In this document: in pieces, positions 23,439 to 37,100 of the stretch
Layout: each line of letters opens with the position of its first letter
How positions within the stretch are numbered: position 1 is the first letter of the stretch
Assembly: GCA_038025085.1 (NCBI GenBank)
Contig: CM076140.1
Location: 3,784,501 to 3,848,500, forward strand
DNA from: Tetragonia tetragonoides
Lineage: Eukaryota > Streptophyta > Magnoliopsida > Caryophyllales > Aizoaceae
DNA: 64,000 nucleotides
Direction of reading: 5' to 3'
Notes under the pieces: model-generated
What the model saw: only the letters and a program-made list of their open reading frames with translations
Told to the model about the DNA's origin: nothing
Databases searched by the model: none
Made by a program: the position numbers and the translations under genes

Positions 23439-26351
23439 TTTGTTTTGTGTACGTTATTTCGTGTATAATTTATGCAAGGTGATGAAATGCAGAGGCTTAA
23501 TGTGGAAGGACGTCGTTAATCAAGAAGACAAACGCCTTAATGGTGGGGGGATTAATTAATCAATTAAGAAGACAAATTAGAGAAGTTGATTAAGAATAAG
23601 AAGAAGAAGAAGAATGATCAAAATCTATATTTACGAAAACAGGGGAAAATTGCATGGAAACTAATTAATCAATTAAGGAAAATTAAAATTAAGAGAGGGA
23701 GATGAGATTATTGAGAGCGTGAAAAGAGGAAGAAATTCTAGCGAGTGCAAAACCTGGCAGCGGTGTGATTTCCACCCACGAGAGCAACACGAGAACTGTT
23801 CTTAGACAACAACAACAATAACAATTGCAATATCCTTTGCACCTCCATGACTAAAACTTATATTAAGGGCACTTCTTCTTCTTCCCTCTAGCTGACCCAG
23901 ATTGACAGATTTTTCTCTCTCTCTCTATATCGTCTACCAAATGTTATGATGAACACATGATCATATGTATTACGCGCAACAAGAGATATCAATCAATAGG
24001 CCCCCAAAGTACATTTAATTCATTGAAGAACCAAAGACCTTGGGTCAGCAATTGAAGGAAGGAAGTTAGCCTTAAAGGAGGCCAAAACGATATATTTATT
24101 GTCTTCTTTTTATTTATTGTTTGTGTCTAGCTAGAGAGAGGTATGTGAAGGTGTATGTGTTAGGGATGGGATAATTATATTTCAAGACAATTTATCAAGA
24201 GAGTGGCTAAGATGAATTTGGAAGGAGATTAGTTTGAAACCCCCCCGTGAATTAAGCTTATCCCAGCTATCTAAGTACAAAAGCATGCAATTCGGATACT
24301 GGTTTGGTTACTATGTCTATTACCTAGCCTATTATGTGTTGTCATAATTCCTTCCGTTTGTTTTTAGGACAATGAACTTGATACTTTTTATGGGAAAAGG
24401 GTAAAATAATAAATTTATTTGATTGTAATATAAAAATTTAAAATAAAAATTTAATTTCAAACTTTGTCGGAAAAGGTATTGCATTTAATTAACTATTTTT
24501 TTTTATTTAATTTTATAATAAAAGGGTATCTCTTGCCATTGCTATATTTTTTCAGGTCCTAATATTATTATTAGTACTCCGTATGTTGAAATACTTTTTT
24601 TAACATATAATTAGCAAGGCGGCACGTGTGTTGAACGTGTATGTTTTATGATAAGTGAGGTATGGAGCGTGTTAATTATATGCCACCCAACATTGTAGTT
24701 GTACTAGCTAGCTAGATGAGAAGATCCTCTCAGCTCAAATTTCAAAGTTCAACCCAAATGTGCAGATGGAAGCATAGAAGAACTGATCTTATAATGCTTA
24801 CACTAAAACTGATGAGATAAACAAAGCCAAAAAAACCATTACCTATATAAAAAGAATGTAAGGAGTTTGCGGAATAAGTCGCTACCTTGATTGATCTCGG
24901 GCTATAAGGAAAAATACCGGCAGTGACAAAATATAGCATAAATCAATATTAAGATGACTAATATAATGCTGCACATTACACAATCAAAGAACTTGCCTAA
25001 TGGAGAAATTAGATGCAATATTGATCCCAAATTTTGTACTGTAGCTACTTGGACCTTCTCTCGCCACCCTCCTTTCAGTGCATGCCTGCTTGTACCTTAA
25101 AACAAAGATAATAATCAAGCTGAAATTAATGATTCGAATGACATTGAACCCAGTAAAATATATACCAATATCAACCCAAAGGTAATTAATATCAAATGAT
25201 CTAATTAAACATCTAACAAACTGACTTATAAAGGAATGAAGTAGTTGAATAAATCCAATTGAACATGCAAAATAATACTACGTACTACTAAGTAGAAATT
25301 TTGGTTGGGTAATTTTGTCGAACAGTTGGTATGCAACACATGAAATATAATGGATCACAAAATCGCTACATGCAAAGTACTCAAGCTACTTGATTTGATG
25401 AAGTCACATATCAGCTTTCGATAACAAACATCAATCTTTAAGACATTGGAAAGAAAATCAATCATCAAAGAAAAATTCAATTAATTGAAAGAGTAACAAG
25501 AAATCTCTAAACCTCCTTCAAACTTGATGGACGATTGTCTCTTCTGTTTTCTTTTGGTTTTGTATTTGTATTTGTATGAGAGGGTTGTGTTGTTCTGGAC
25601 TTCTGGGAGGGCTGAGCGAAATAGCAAGAGGAAAAGTGGAGCGACCTTGTTGAAATGAGGCTTTTTATGTGGTGAGAGTCGCCAATTAAGGTAGCGACTT
25701 ATTCCGCAAACACCTTACTTTCTTTTTATATACGTAAGGATGTAGATTGAAAAGGGTCCCTTTCGATGAGATCAATTTAATTTGATGCTTTTTAGTGTTA
25801 TTAGTTTAAATTGTAGGGTATTGTAAGGTTATATTTACAAATGCTAGGGGAAAGTTTTGAATTCCACTGGCCTTCTCATATAGGGGAAATCCCAACGGGT
25901 AATGACTAATACTTTGAGAAGTGAGACCAATAAGTCTCATACAAGATTTTGTATAAGACACATCTCCTGAGTCGTATGATAAGAAGTGCAAAATAATATA
26001 TTAGTTGTTGCACAAAAATAATATATTGGGTTTGATATCTGTAATGTAAGACACATCACCTTTACGGCTCATTGCACAAAAAAACAAATAAACTTTATAA
26101 TTTGGATGATAATCTAGCTTAGTTTTGGTTAAAATCGCAAATATATAGGGGTGTTATGCTGAGTTGCGTGAAGCCAAATGGCCACAAAATCAACAGGATG
26201 TTTTGGACTTACATTCGCCTTAGCCGAAATTTTCCTTATCTTCACTCTCCACCATACAAAATTTAACACACACTGTGTCAGCTTTTGCCTATTCACCAAT
26301 CCTAGTATTTTACAAAGCTAAACCCAAAAAAAAAACCAAAAAAGAATAAGA
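23439..26351. other. Intergenic between divergent genes
   Basis: No gene is supported across 2.9 kb. The left part carries the leader and promoter of the DUF7870 gene, with AAG repeats at about 23606 and a CT repeat at about 23912-23926. A degenerate Stowaway-like end (CCTTCCGTTTG) lies at about 24350. The long inverted repeat at 24844-25731 occupies the middle. A string resembling a common dispersed plant repeat (TTGTATAAGACACATCTCC) lies at about 25950. Confidence 0.5.
24844..25731. repeat. Inverted repeat with 49-bp arms, ~790-bp loop
   Basis: The arms are 24844-24892 and 25684-25731. Both contain GTTTGCGGAATAAGTCGCTA on one strand or the other, and they differ at about three positions. 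Transcription through it would give a long near-perfect stem. No coding capacity or miRNA-type short loop is visible. It may be a foldback element, though no target duplication is clear. Confidence 0.8.
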
Positions 26352-27377
26352 ATGGCAGCTATGACTTCATTACAATATGGGAAGCCTTCACTGAATTTCC
26401 ATCAGAAAAGGCATCATCGCCCAGCATGCAAACTTTTTGGCAACAGTAGGATCAATCCAAATGGCATGATCACAAAACAAAGAGCTGTTAATGTGATTCA
26501 GTGTAGTAACAGCAGTGGAATTGGTATAAAAGATTTCATAGGAGGTGATCTTTTGAAGTTTGATCTAGGGGCATGGTTATCTGATGTAGAGGAGCACAAG
26601 GCCCTTGCTATATACACCCCACATGAGGGTGGCTATGAAGGCCGGTATCTGGCGCAGCTCAGGTACCAGGGCTACCAGTTTCTCGAGATCACCGCCCGTG
26701 GACTTGGTGACCCTGAGACAACCCTCACCAAGGTTCACCCTGTCTGTCCAGTGAGTGCAATATCCCACTGTCAGTAGCATTTGCTACTGTTCCATTGAAC
26801 TTCTGACAATATGAATTTACTGTCTGAAATTTCCTCTTTTGTCAGATATCATTTTGTTTTTAGTACTGTAACTTTTTGGGTTGTAGGCTCATGTAGGGAA
26901 GCAACCAATAGCAAGGTGGTTGTTCCCACCAGAAGTTGACTACAGGCTTGATGCACTTCCTCCTGATGCCAAAGGCCTAGTGGTCTGGATCATCGAAGCC
27001 AAGGTAAATGAAAACTGGAGCTTTTTTTCTCCTTAATTAACTTATTGGGTAGCCTTACAAACATGGAAGTTACACTGTCCTTCTTTGTCTTGTGGTAGGT
27101 TCTGTCGAAATCTGAACTGCAATTTCTAGCCCTGCTTCCGTCTCTTCGGCCCAATGTCAGGGTAATTGCAGAATGTGGCAACTGGTAAGCCAAAAACCCT
27201 TTCTGGTCTTCTGAGTTTGCACTTGCAGATAGTTCTTGCAAATGAAAATAGAAAACTGTACAGGTCATATGCTAATAAGTATCTATTATCTCAAACCTGG
27301 GGCATGAATACAGGAGAAAAGTCATGTGGAAGCCGCTCAAGGAGATTGCGGGACTTGCTCCACTACAAGAAGCATGA
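26352..27377 (+). CDS. ndhN: Plastid NDH complex subunit N
   Basis: Exons 26352-26750, 26887-27003, 27099-27184 and 27314-27377 join in frame to 221 residues. The N-terminus to about residue 50 is rich in Ser, Lys, Arg and His and fits a chloroplast transit peptide. The mature part starts near FIGGDLLKFDLGAWL and contains LAIYTPHEGGYEGRY, PIARWFLPPEVDYRLD, GLVVWIIEAKVLSKSELQFL and RVIAECGNW, all typical of NdhN. Length agrees with the Arabidopsis protein (about 209). The subunit sits in the stromal arm of the NAD(P)H dehydrogenase-like complex on thylakoids, which drives cyclic electron flow around photosystem I. All splice sites are GT-AG. The gene converges on the RhoGAP gene, with about 740 bases between stop codons. 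Confidence 0.95.
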
Positions 27378-28119
27378 AAACACTATTGGGAGGCGAAAAT
27401 GGTTGAACACGTTTAGGACATACAGCAGTGAAACTGGATGTGCTTTTCAGAAACTTTCTTTCCCCAAAAGAAGAATATATCAGAATCTTGTGTTGAACTT
27501 CATAGCATTTGTAAATTGAGCTTTTTGTGTTGGTTGTACAGTTGAAGACAAAACAATACATACTCTGTTTGGAAGAATCACCCAACTCCAATGAGTTCTT
27601 GTTAGAAAACCATCAACTACAACCAGACATCACGGAACCATAAAAGCAATTTTTTTTCTTTTTCTTACAACTTAAGAGGAATATTAAGTGAAATAAGCTC
27701 ATCTGAATGTATAAACTCAGTAGGAGACTACCATACACTGGCTGTATGCTTCTGGACAGAATTAGATCTTCATTTATCAATTGAAAAGAAGATTATGTTT
27801 CTTACAATCCTACTTACTGGGAAAAGAAGAAAGAAAAGAAGGAATGAACAATCAAAATTTCCGTATTCTGTGTAAAATGAATCATCCACCTGTGGTTCTG
27901 TACAAAAGAGGGTCCAATCAAATCTTGATGCCAACAGCTACTTTGTCGAGAACGGGGTTTCAAAGTCACCACTACAAGGCTCTAACTTGAATCTGATCTA
28001 ATAATAAACATGGGCTACTGGTAATGGAGACCCAGTTCTTAAATTACTGTCAATGAAGAGGCTATGCTGTGTGACGCAGGAAGAAATCATACAGCTAAAC
28101 TTCACATCTGAACTATGTA
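27378..28119. other. Shared 3' flank of NdhN and RhoGAP genes
   Basis: No gene is present. The 742 bases must hold the 3' trailers of both convergent genes. Short frames here on the plus strand have no family features. Confidence 0.6.
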
Positions 28120-31100
28120 TCATCTGGAAAGTGTCCTATAGGTATTGTCATCTTGCCGTCGTCCTTTGTCTGTGGTTATCGATGATGATTGTCCTTCTGA
28201 CTTCACTCTGTCAAGGTGCTGATTTGACTGGTTGTCCAACTTCCGCCCTCGATCCAAATTTTGGGATGATGGGGCGTCTGATTTTGAACTGGAACCCTTT
28301 TTGTTATCATCCTTGTTATCTCCCTTTTTGTTACCATCCTTGCTATCACCCTTGTTATCGCCCTTTTGTTTACCATCCTTGTTATCACCCTTGTTATCGC
28401 TCTTTTTGTTACCATCCTTGTTATCAACCTTTTTGTTACTATCCTTGTTATCTCCCTTTCTATAACCATCCTCGTGATCAACTCCAGTTGACATACCTTT
28501 GCCCGCCCTATGAGATGAATGGTGAGCAAGTTCATCCTGGTTCTGGACAAAGCTACGGTCTGGACCTTGAGTCTTCTCTATGTTCTGGACTACATGTAGA
28601 GGTTCTGGAGCTTTGCCTTTCCCAGGACTAGGGAGATTTTGGGTCGATGAACCTCGGCCTTTGTCAATGCTTTGGAGTTCACTAGCCATTTGGTTACGCC
28701 TTTCTTTCAAGAAGTTGAGTCGGGTTGTCAGTTTGGACAGAGCAGAAGTTGTCTGCAATGCAAATGTAAGTTCTTTTAGAAGCTCTTCATTTTCAAGCTG
28801 CATTCTTCACTCATGCATGCATACATGTGTGGAGTCCCAACTATTTGACGTCAGACGGTCATTCTGAGGAATGGGATATCACTCTGAGGAATGGGATAAT
28901 TTCTTAACTAGAATGGTGATCTGATCAATATGTCTTTCAATTATTAGTCAAGGAATGAAGTACAGAAAAATGGTCATTCAATTCAGGACAATGCTGAGCA
29001 TATTCCAAGATCAGATTATTTGTGTATGTTAAATTTGCTCCTTTTTCTGGCTGGACATAATGAACTGTTCTGTGAGGATATTGGAAAAAGACAAGGAAAT
29101 CGTACCAAAGGAGTATGCAGAATAAGAAGATTCACCCACCTCACCCTTACCGGACTTCCTGGCTGCAGATGAACTAGGCTTGGGAACAGAAACTTCCTGG
29201 GATGACGAATTGCTTTGAAGCCATCCAAATTTGGAACCTCCGCCTCGTGATGTATCGTTTGGCTGGTTTTGATCTTTGTTTGAAGAAGATGATGTTTCAT
29301 TTTTCCGACCACTATCACGATCAGCTCCATCCGAGTGATAGTTCATTTGTCCCTGAAAAAACACTCTTCTTTAAGCTCATCCCAGAACTGATGATAGGTA
29401 AAGCTTCATAAAATTTCATTGAATCAGAGTCCAGACAATATGGTCCCAATTAATCAGAATCAGTTTATGATGTCTTCTATGTAAGATTCGCCCCTCTGCC
29501 CAGAGAACATGTTTAAACCATTCAGGTGGTATTGCAATGAGGCAAAGTTTTAGATTGCACGCTCAACTACGGAGTCAGAAAAAGCAAAATAGGTATCACA
29601 ACAACAATTAAGAAAGCAGTTACAATTCCATTCAGCGCCTTCAAAGTTCAAAGACACTGAAAATAAAATCCGGAAACATCTTAAATACCAGAGCAGTAAC
29701 AAGACAAGTAGACATAGAAAATGTGAATATAACTTAGATAGAAACTCCACGACATACCAAAACATGAACATGAGCATGTAAACATTGGACACTTATTTCT
29801 CTCATCTTTTATCAAGGCTATACACAACTTCCCAAGCAATTCTTCAAATCCAATGAGTGGTTGAAAGCTCAAGTTGAATTGCCGGTTGACAGTGTTTGCT
29901 TGTAATTTCTAAACTCGATACTTGGGTTCATCATCTTTGAGGTTAGCACAGGATTCTAAATATATTAAACAAATGCCCAAAATCTTACATACATCTGAAG
30001 ACCCCAACGCATTAGGGCACTTCTACTCAGTCATGGATATGATTAGTTGAGGTCAATCACAAAGTTGATATTGGTATCAGGTATGATATAAATTACCTCA
30101 TTTTTACTTGATCTTTCAACTAGCTGTGAGATTTGTTTGATCTCGTTGTTCTTGTTACTTGATGTGACGTCAATCTTGTTATTTAGCCTGCAAGAGGGAT
30201 AATATTAGAAGAAAAGCTTCCAGGCCACTAGTGTGTATTATTTTATGAAGTGCTTATTGGTTGTGAAACCCTTGTGCTACTCGAGAAGTTGTATATCAAT
30301 TAACAGTTGGCACTTCAAACCATTGTAATTATAAAAGTTATAAATAAATGCAACAAATGAAAAGCGTGCGGTTGCACGAATAAGGTCTTACGACGATGTC
30401 CCTTGGCTTGAAGTCCCTTGTATGTTAATGGATCTGTCCTGCATAAGAGTTGTATTCTTCTCATGTTGACGATTAATCTCTGCTCCAAGGTCATCCAGCC
30501 TATGTTTCAAGCTATTAAAATTCTCCTCTGCTAAAGCAATTTCCTCAAGCTCAGCCTTTGTCTTCAATGCAAAAGCTTGTCAGAAAGAATAAGGGAGAGA
30601 TATTGGGGGGGGGGGGGGGGAGGAAGAAAAATTTAAGCAAAAGATTAAGATCAATGATGAACAGTAATGGTTCTGTGAAACTGACCTTTTCATCAATACC
30701 TGCTGATGCAGGCACTTCAGAGAGGCTACTTCCAGCTTCTAGGGCTCCCCGTAAATCTCTTTCTTTTTGCAACTGGTCTTGTAACCTAGCCACCTGAGCA
30801 ATAAATACAGGCTTCTTAAAACTTTCCCCAAACCCAAAAATGAAGAACTGTAAACTCGTGTAATTGAATGTTAATGGTACTCTGAACATTAAGGTAGCAG
30901 CATAAGGAACTAATCAAACCAGAGAGAATGATATACTATCACTTTTTTAATCCTATAAACTATGCAAAATTAAAAAGGACAAACAAAGTCTCGCAATTAA
31001 TGAAGTTGAAATAGAAAGAAGGGGAAAAGGAACCCCTATATTTGCCACTCTCCCCCAACAAAAGAAAGGGATATAAGCCATACATCTTTCTCAAGGGCCA

Positions 31101-34100
31101 GCCGACGCTCATGTAGGGCTTTCTTTCGTCTCTCCAAACTTGCTTGCAGTTTTGCATTGCCATTAGCCTAGAATGACATGAAGATAACAACATATGTATC
31201 AGTAAATAAAGAAACTTTAAACTAATATCAACAAAGTTTGATGTTGGAAACAACATGGAGCTCTTACCTCTTCTGCTATTTGATTTTGCAGCTCAACCTT
31301 TGCAGCCTCCAGCCTTTCTAATTCATCCCTGAAAAAATATAAATTACATGATGTTAGAACACATACACAAAGCTCCAAACCAATAATCTCAGAAATAACC
31401 TAAGTTGTATATTCTACTTTGGAGGTTACTGTTTTTGGATGAAATCAATTAATCCTATCACTTAAAAATTGTGACCACATTTAGAAAAATGAATCATTGT
31501 ACACAAAATACCAGACAGATTCAAAAACTAAATCACTATATTTAAATTATGCACACACCCAACTCCCCTATACCCAACTTGGGCAGGGTAGTCTCTTTAG
31601 AGTCACCGGGGCAATGTCGATGTTGATGTTTTGATGCCTAAATCTTTAAAAGCAACTGCAAATAGGAACATACTTTCTAAATAGACCAAGCTTTGATCAT
31701 CGAAGTTGAACTGTGTCCTGTGCACTAAACATACATACTACGGCATACTAGAATGCTACACTACAGACTACAGTCGAACATCATCATGTCTAACATGGAA
31801 TTAATTTTAGAATTTGGTCTTTGGTGCCTGAACTATTGAAATTCAGCAGTAGAGAAAAAAGAAAGAAAGAAAAAAAGAGTTCTTCGTGAAGAGCCCATGT
31901 AAGACTTACTCATCTTCAACTTGGAAGTCAATGGATTCCATGGAAAGATTCTTTTTAGCCTGGGTAAGAGGAAATATTTATGGCTTATTAGCATCTCAAT
32001 TGCAAAAAGAGGAATGAGAAATGAAGATACTACAGTATAGTATAATCATACAATTTGAATATATATCAATTACTGAAGAGCATTTAAGATAAAAACAATA
32101 AGGGTTTGGGGCAGGGGAAAGATTTACAAGAGAGAAACAAACTCACCGACGTTCGTCCCCACCTTGGACGCCTGATTTCTGAGGATCCAAGGCGCTTGGT
32201 TGCTGATACTTGACTGCCTAATTCTGGACTAAAGCTAACTGATTCATTTAACAAACTTGTCTCTGCTGGAATATCCCTTTGTGATTTACTAGAGTCACTA
32301 ACTTCAGCCACTGATACATCTATCTTTTGCTTCATAGAATTATCATTATTCTGCACATTATCATGCTGAGGTGCTGGAATCCGAGCTGAAGCTGATGGCG
32401 ACCTCGGGTTTGCTAACAGGTTATCAACTCTTTCAGGGGACTTGGAAAATGAGCTGGACCTTTGACTTTGCTGTAGTCAGACAAAAGAAGGTGTAAGCAG
32501 TGTAAAAAGGCACATAGGAAGTCACTGAGTGCAAATGCCACGCAATGTAATCGAAGTGAAGCAAATGACAGAATAACAGAGATGTGAGGACATGGTGAAG
32601 CTGATTGCTAAAAATATATAAATTTGTTTCGAAAATGCAATTAATTTCTTTTGTTTTGTCATTCGGGGAGTCAGTGGCTAAAGCCATGTATATGCGTGTA
32701 AGAATGTAAGAATAATAAGAGTATAAGACAGTCAAGTACTGGCCTTATCATCATTAAAGTCGCTCTCTCCATGGTCACCACTGTCACTGCATGTCTCAGT
32801 TACTGAATGTTCATAATCATCATCTGTCTCTTCATCATGGTCATCTGATGCATCCTCCAGATCATCATCTGATGCATAATCATCATCATCATCATCATCC
32901 TCGTACATGTAATCATCCTCAGTGGCATCCTCGCTCCCACTTCCGCTCTCATCTGAGTCCGAAAATAACTCAGGGGATAATGAACCTTCCTGCAGTGAAG
33001 GTTACTAGCAATGAAGCTCAAAGCAAGGCTGAAAAGTAGACAACAAGGTCTAAACATCTGTGCAGTATAGAGGACGGAGAAGCAAAGGCGACATGCAAGC
33101 TCTTTTGATATCAATATAGAGACTGTGTGTCCTACAAGTTACAGCATAACAATATCTCTGCAAATTTTTTAATGGGTTACATTCAAATTCCAACTATGAT
33201 ATGAAGCACAGGCATACGATAAAATAAGAGCTGTGAGTGAGGAAAATGCTTGAGTCCTGATAAGGGCAAAGAAAGAAATTCTGTAGCTGTTATTTACTAG
33301 ATGCTATTATGCAAAAATTCATATAGGTTAACCAAGGAAAGGTAATGTGGAAGCTGCACAGATGATCCCCAGCATCAATAAGAGGAAATCTGAATATTAC
33401 CCCAAATATGTTTTCATACTCCTCCAGTAGAGTAATGATGATAGCTTGAGCATGGTTTGCTGCGGCAGCTGCTTGAAGAAGTTGAAAGGAACCATCACCA
33501 GCCACATCCATATGTGTATTTTCAAGCTCACAATCTCCAGCAAGAAGTGGACGGAGAAGCAAAGGCGACATGCAAGCTGCCACTGCTGATATGCTCATCC
33601 GATTTTCATTTTTATGAGAAGCCATTTTTTGCATCATCATAAGAATCCTGAAGAAAAAGATAAAAGGATTAAATCCAGATTGTTGAGATGTGATTTCACA
33701 CAGACAGCGAACTCAGCAGTATGAGTTGGTTATAGCCACCTCTAGTCTCATGCATTTAGGTTGGTTTGGTAATTGAATCAGCAGCTAAATTTCATTCCGC
33801 TAAACAATTACAGTAGCAAAAATGACCATGTGAGACTAGGATCATGGTTACCTGTTGACTTTTCTTACACCAATAAAATTTATGCATATAGTCTAATACT
33901 ATATATAACCCTCACTTAGATAGACGATAAGAGTACAAATGGGATGGTTGTCTTTTAAGACTTCTTAAACTGAAAAATCTGAACTTTTTTACATCAAGAA
34001 AATCTATGCATATATACTACTAAATTCATATTAATTACAGCATTCACTACCTCTCTAGTAACCGTCTGTTTGGCTCTGGAAATGTTTCCAGTATCGCCGT

Positions 34101-37100
34101 ACGCATGGCACTAAGTCGGTTGTTACGGTCACTTCCTACAAAGGAGAGCTCACACAGTCAAATAAATGCATTTTCCACTTCAGACTTGGGGTAAAACACA
34201 GGCAGGCATGTGGGGCTTATACAAAGTACAAAGACGTCGGGAGAATCACATAAATGCAGACAGAAAAGCCAACTGATACTCATAGGTATTCTTTAAATTC
34301 TATAAGAGGCATGGTCAAAATGTGCTTCGAGGAATTTCAGTAAATGTTAGCCCTCATGATTATACTCCGTGCAAAGTATTGGTATCTATGAATCAACTTA
34401 ATATTGTGCCAAAGCAACTAGAAAAGGTCGTTAGATGAAGACCAATATTATATTGTAACTTACGAAATGCTTCTAGTAGTGCATTACAACAAGATGCCGG
34501 AACTGGAGAAGATGGTAGTTCTCTTAAGATATACTGAAAATCGCAACAAGAAAGCATGTGAGAAAATGCATGTTACAGGCCATTTTAATCGAGATGAAAA
34601 TAACAGCCTATATATTGCAAGATATACCTTAATACAGTCTGCTATGACATGTGGGTCCTCTTCAGGAGAGAACTCTGCTTTTCCTGCACAGCAGAGAATT
34701 AGAACTATATGAAGCAAACAAATAAAAAGTGAACATCTCTTCTATATTCTCTTTCATTGTAATTTGAGGACTGTGTTGGGGGGTGGGGGGGGGGGGGGGG
34801 GGAAGGGGGTGTTCTTTGTCACATGCCATCTTTGTTGAAACTGAAAATGTTTAATTAGACTAACACAGCCCTGGCCAACCAACTGTAGTCCTAATTCATA
34901 CAGCATTGCTCCAGACAGGAACACAAGATTTACTATGTATATACTATATACATACTTCCAAAATTCATGTAGCAAGACAAGTGATTTGGGTAATCAGTTC
35001 GCATCGAAAAAGTCCCAGGCAACTAGAACAGGAGAGAAAAGATCCAGAAAGATGGAAGAAAAGGTTCCAAAATCATGATGTGAAGAACAAAGGGAACATT
35101 GAAAGTATTTCCTTCTCCAAGGGGCTCTGCTTCATTATCCTTTGTAATTTCTTTACTATAGTATCTGGCATACTCAGCAGTCAGTATGCATACCCTTCTT
35201 CTTACAAGTTGTTGATGGTGTAAGACCAGCTACAAAGCAAAGTCAACAAACAAGCGTCTTTTGATTTGCGAGATGCATGAACTAGACTTGGGAGAAAAAT
35301 GATACAAGATAAGGAATATGATTATTACAAATGTGTAAATAAGTATTTCCTTTTTCTTTATAGAAAAGAGTCTTAGTTCAGCATCCTCACTTTTCAATAT
35401 TGCTAGCAGTCTACTAAGGGTTAGGTGCAACTAGATCTAGCAAATTGGTAAGTTAAATCAGTCAACTTCATGTTAGGGTTGATAATTGCTTGTTCTATGC
35501 TCTGAATTTTGGGTCAATTTTCAGGTCCTGCAAATTTGACATGTTAATTTTGGGTTTCAGTACAGCCATTTTGGTTTCTGTTGACAAATGCTTGTTCAAA
35601 ACCCTAAATTTTGGAGTCAGTTTTCGATCAAGTTTCATGTCACCAAAACTGTTGTGGAAGAAGAAGCATTACAACAGATAGAATTTGGTTACAAACCCTG
35701 TTCATAATCATGTACACGACGGTGAACTTCGTCAACATCAGCAGCTTGTCGTAAAATCCCTTCTACCCTGACTCCTGTTCCATCATTCAAGAAAGGAGAA
35801 GATTAGCGAATACAAACCAAAATCATATATACCTGGAAATCATCAAACTTCACAACCATAACCAATATAGTTTCTTCTCTAAAGCTGTCCACTTAAGTAT
35901 TTAATAACTAGAGTAGATGTGACATATATGTCATCACAGAAACAGATACACTTGAACATAGCACTGGATAAATGTTCAAAAGCATTATAGAAACCGTACA
36001 AGGAAAACACTTTTGTATTTAGCAATTACTGTGAGGCGTTTGTTAGAGACCTCATAGCAAACAGGCCTCCCTCGACTCAATGTTGGAGCCTTGAAGTGGC
36101 TGACCCAGAAACATTGATGACACCTTCTCATTAATATGTGGATACACTTGGAAATTGGAAAACATACATGACACTTGAATATAGAGGAGCTAAACTCCTA
36201 ATCTGGACCTCACCCACTCTAATTTTCAATTTTCATACTCCATCAAGCACTAAGCAACATTACAAAGAATGGCTAGTCAGACTTTACATAGCTAAATGAG
36301 TTGGTTCATGGCTAGGTTTATCACGTGACATAACATTTCCTTCTGGTTCAGCATTTAGAAAGTCTTGATAGGCTGGCAATTATAACTTAGTAATAAGAAT
36401 CTTCCAAGTTCGTGATAGGCTCAGTGGGTTAGCAAAATTGTGGTGGCTGCACACAAAGGGATATGGAAAATTCTAGAGAGAGCAAAGGGGTGCCAACTTT
36501 CAACGCACCAAGTAACCAGAAAGGAAGGAAATGGAAATGAATGGTAGAAGAGAAAACGACAAGGATATGCAACTGATTGTCTCTCAAGAGTAATGTTCCA
36601 CAGCTATGTCCTAGAATAGTTGCACTCGTGAAGGAATGTCAAGAGCATCCCTGGGGGTATAATGCATGTATAAGAACAGTAACGTGGCAATTGACATTTA
36701 TATTTCTAATTATCATGTGGCAAGGGCAATGATACCACAGAAAAGTTCAGGTGGTATGCCAGGCATCATGATAAATATTCTCAAGCAACTGAGAAAGTAC
36801 CATAGGAGAAAGCTAGCAAGCATTAGCGTATTGTACATGTTACCAAACAGTTAAGTCACATAGGTATATCAGAAATATCATAGGAAGAAGTATCCTACCA
36901 TGGTCTTCAAGGAATCTGAGGGCCTTCTCCAAGAAAGAAGGTGATCCATCAATATCTTCCAAAGCAAGTAAAATGGGCCGTCCAATGACCATAGATTTGA
37001 CAGGTGGCCGATCTTTATCTGTATTGGGGAGAGGGGGGCAGGAAAAACAATAGATCAATAGATATTAGCTAGAGAAAGCAAACGCTGAAGTAAAATTCAA

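Noticed and set aside
28053..28631. 192-codon plus-strand frame rich in CYHPCY repeats
   Set aside because: It is the antisense of the RhoGAP repeat tail; the sense frame joins a well-supported 23-exon model.
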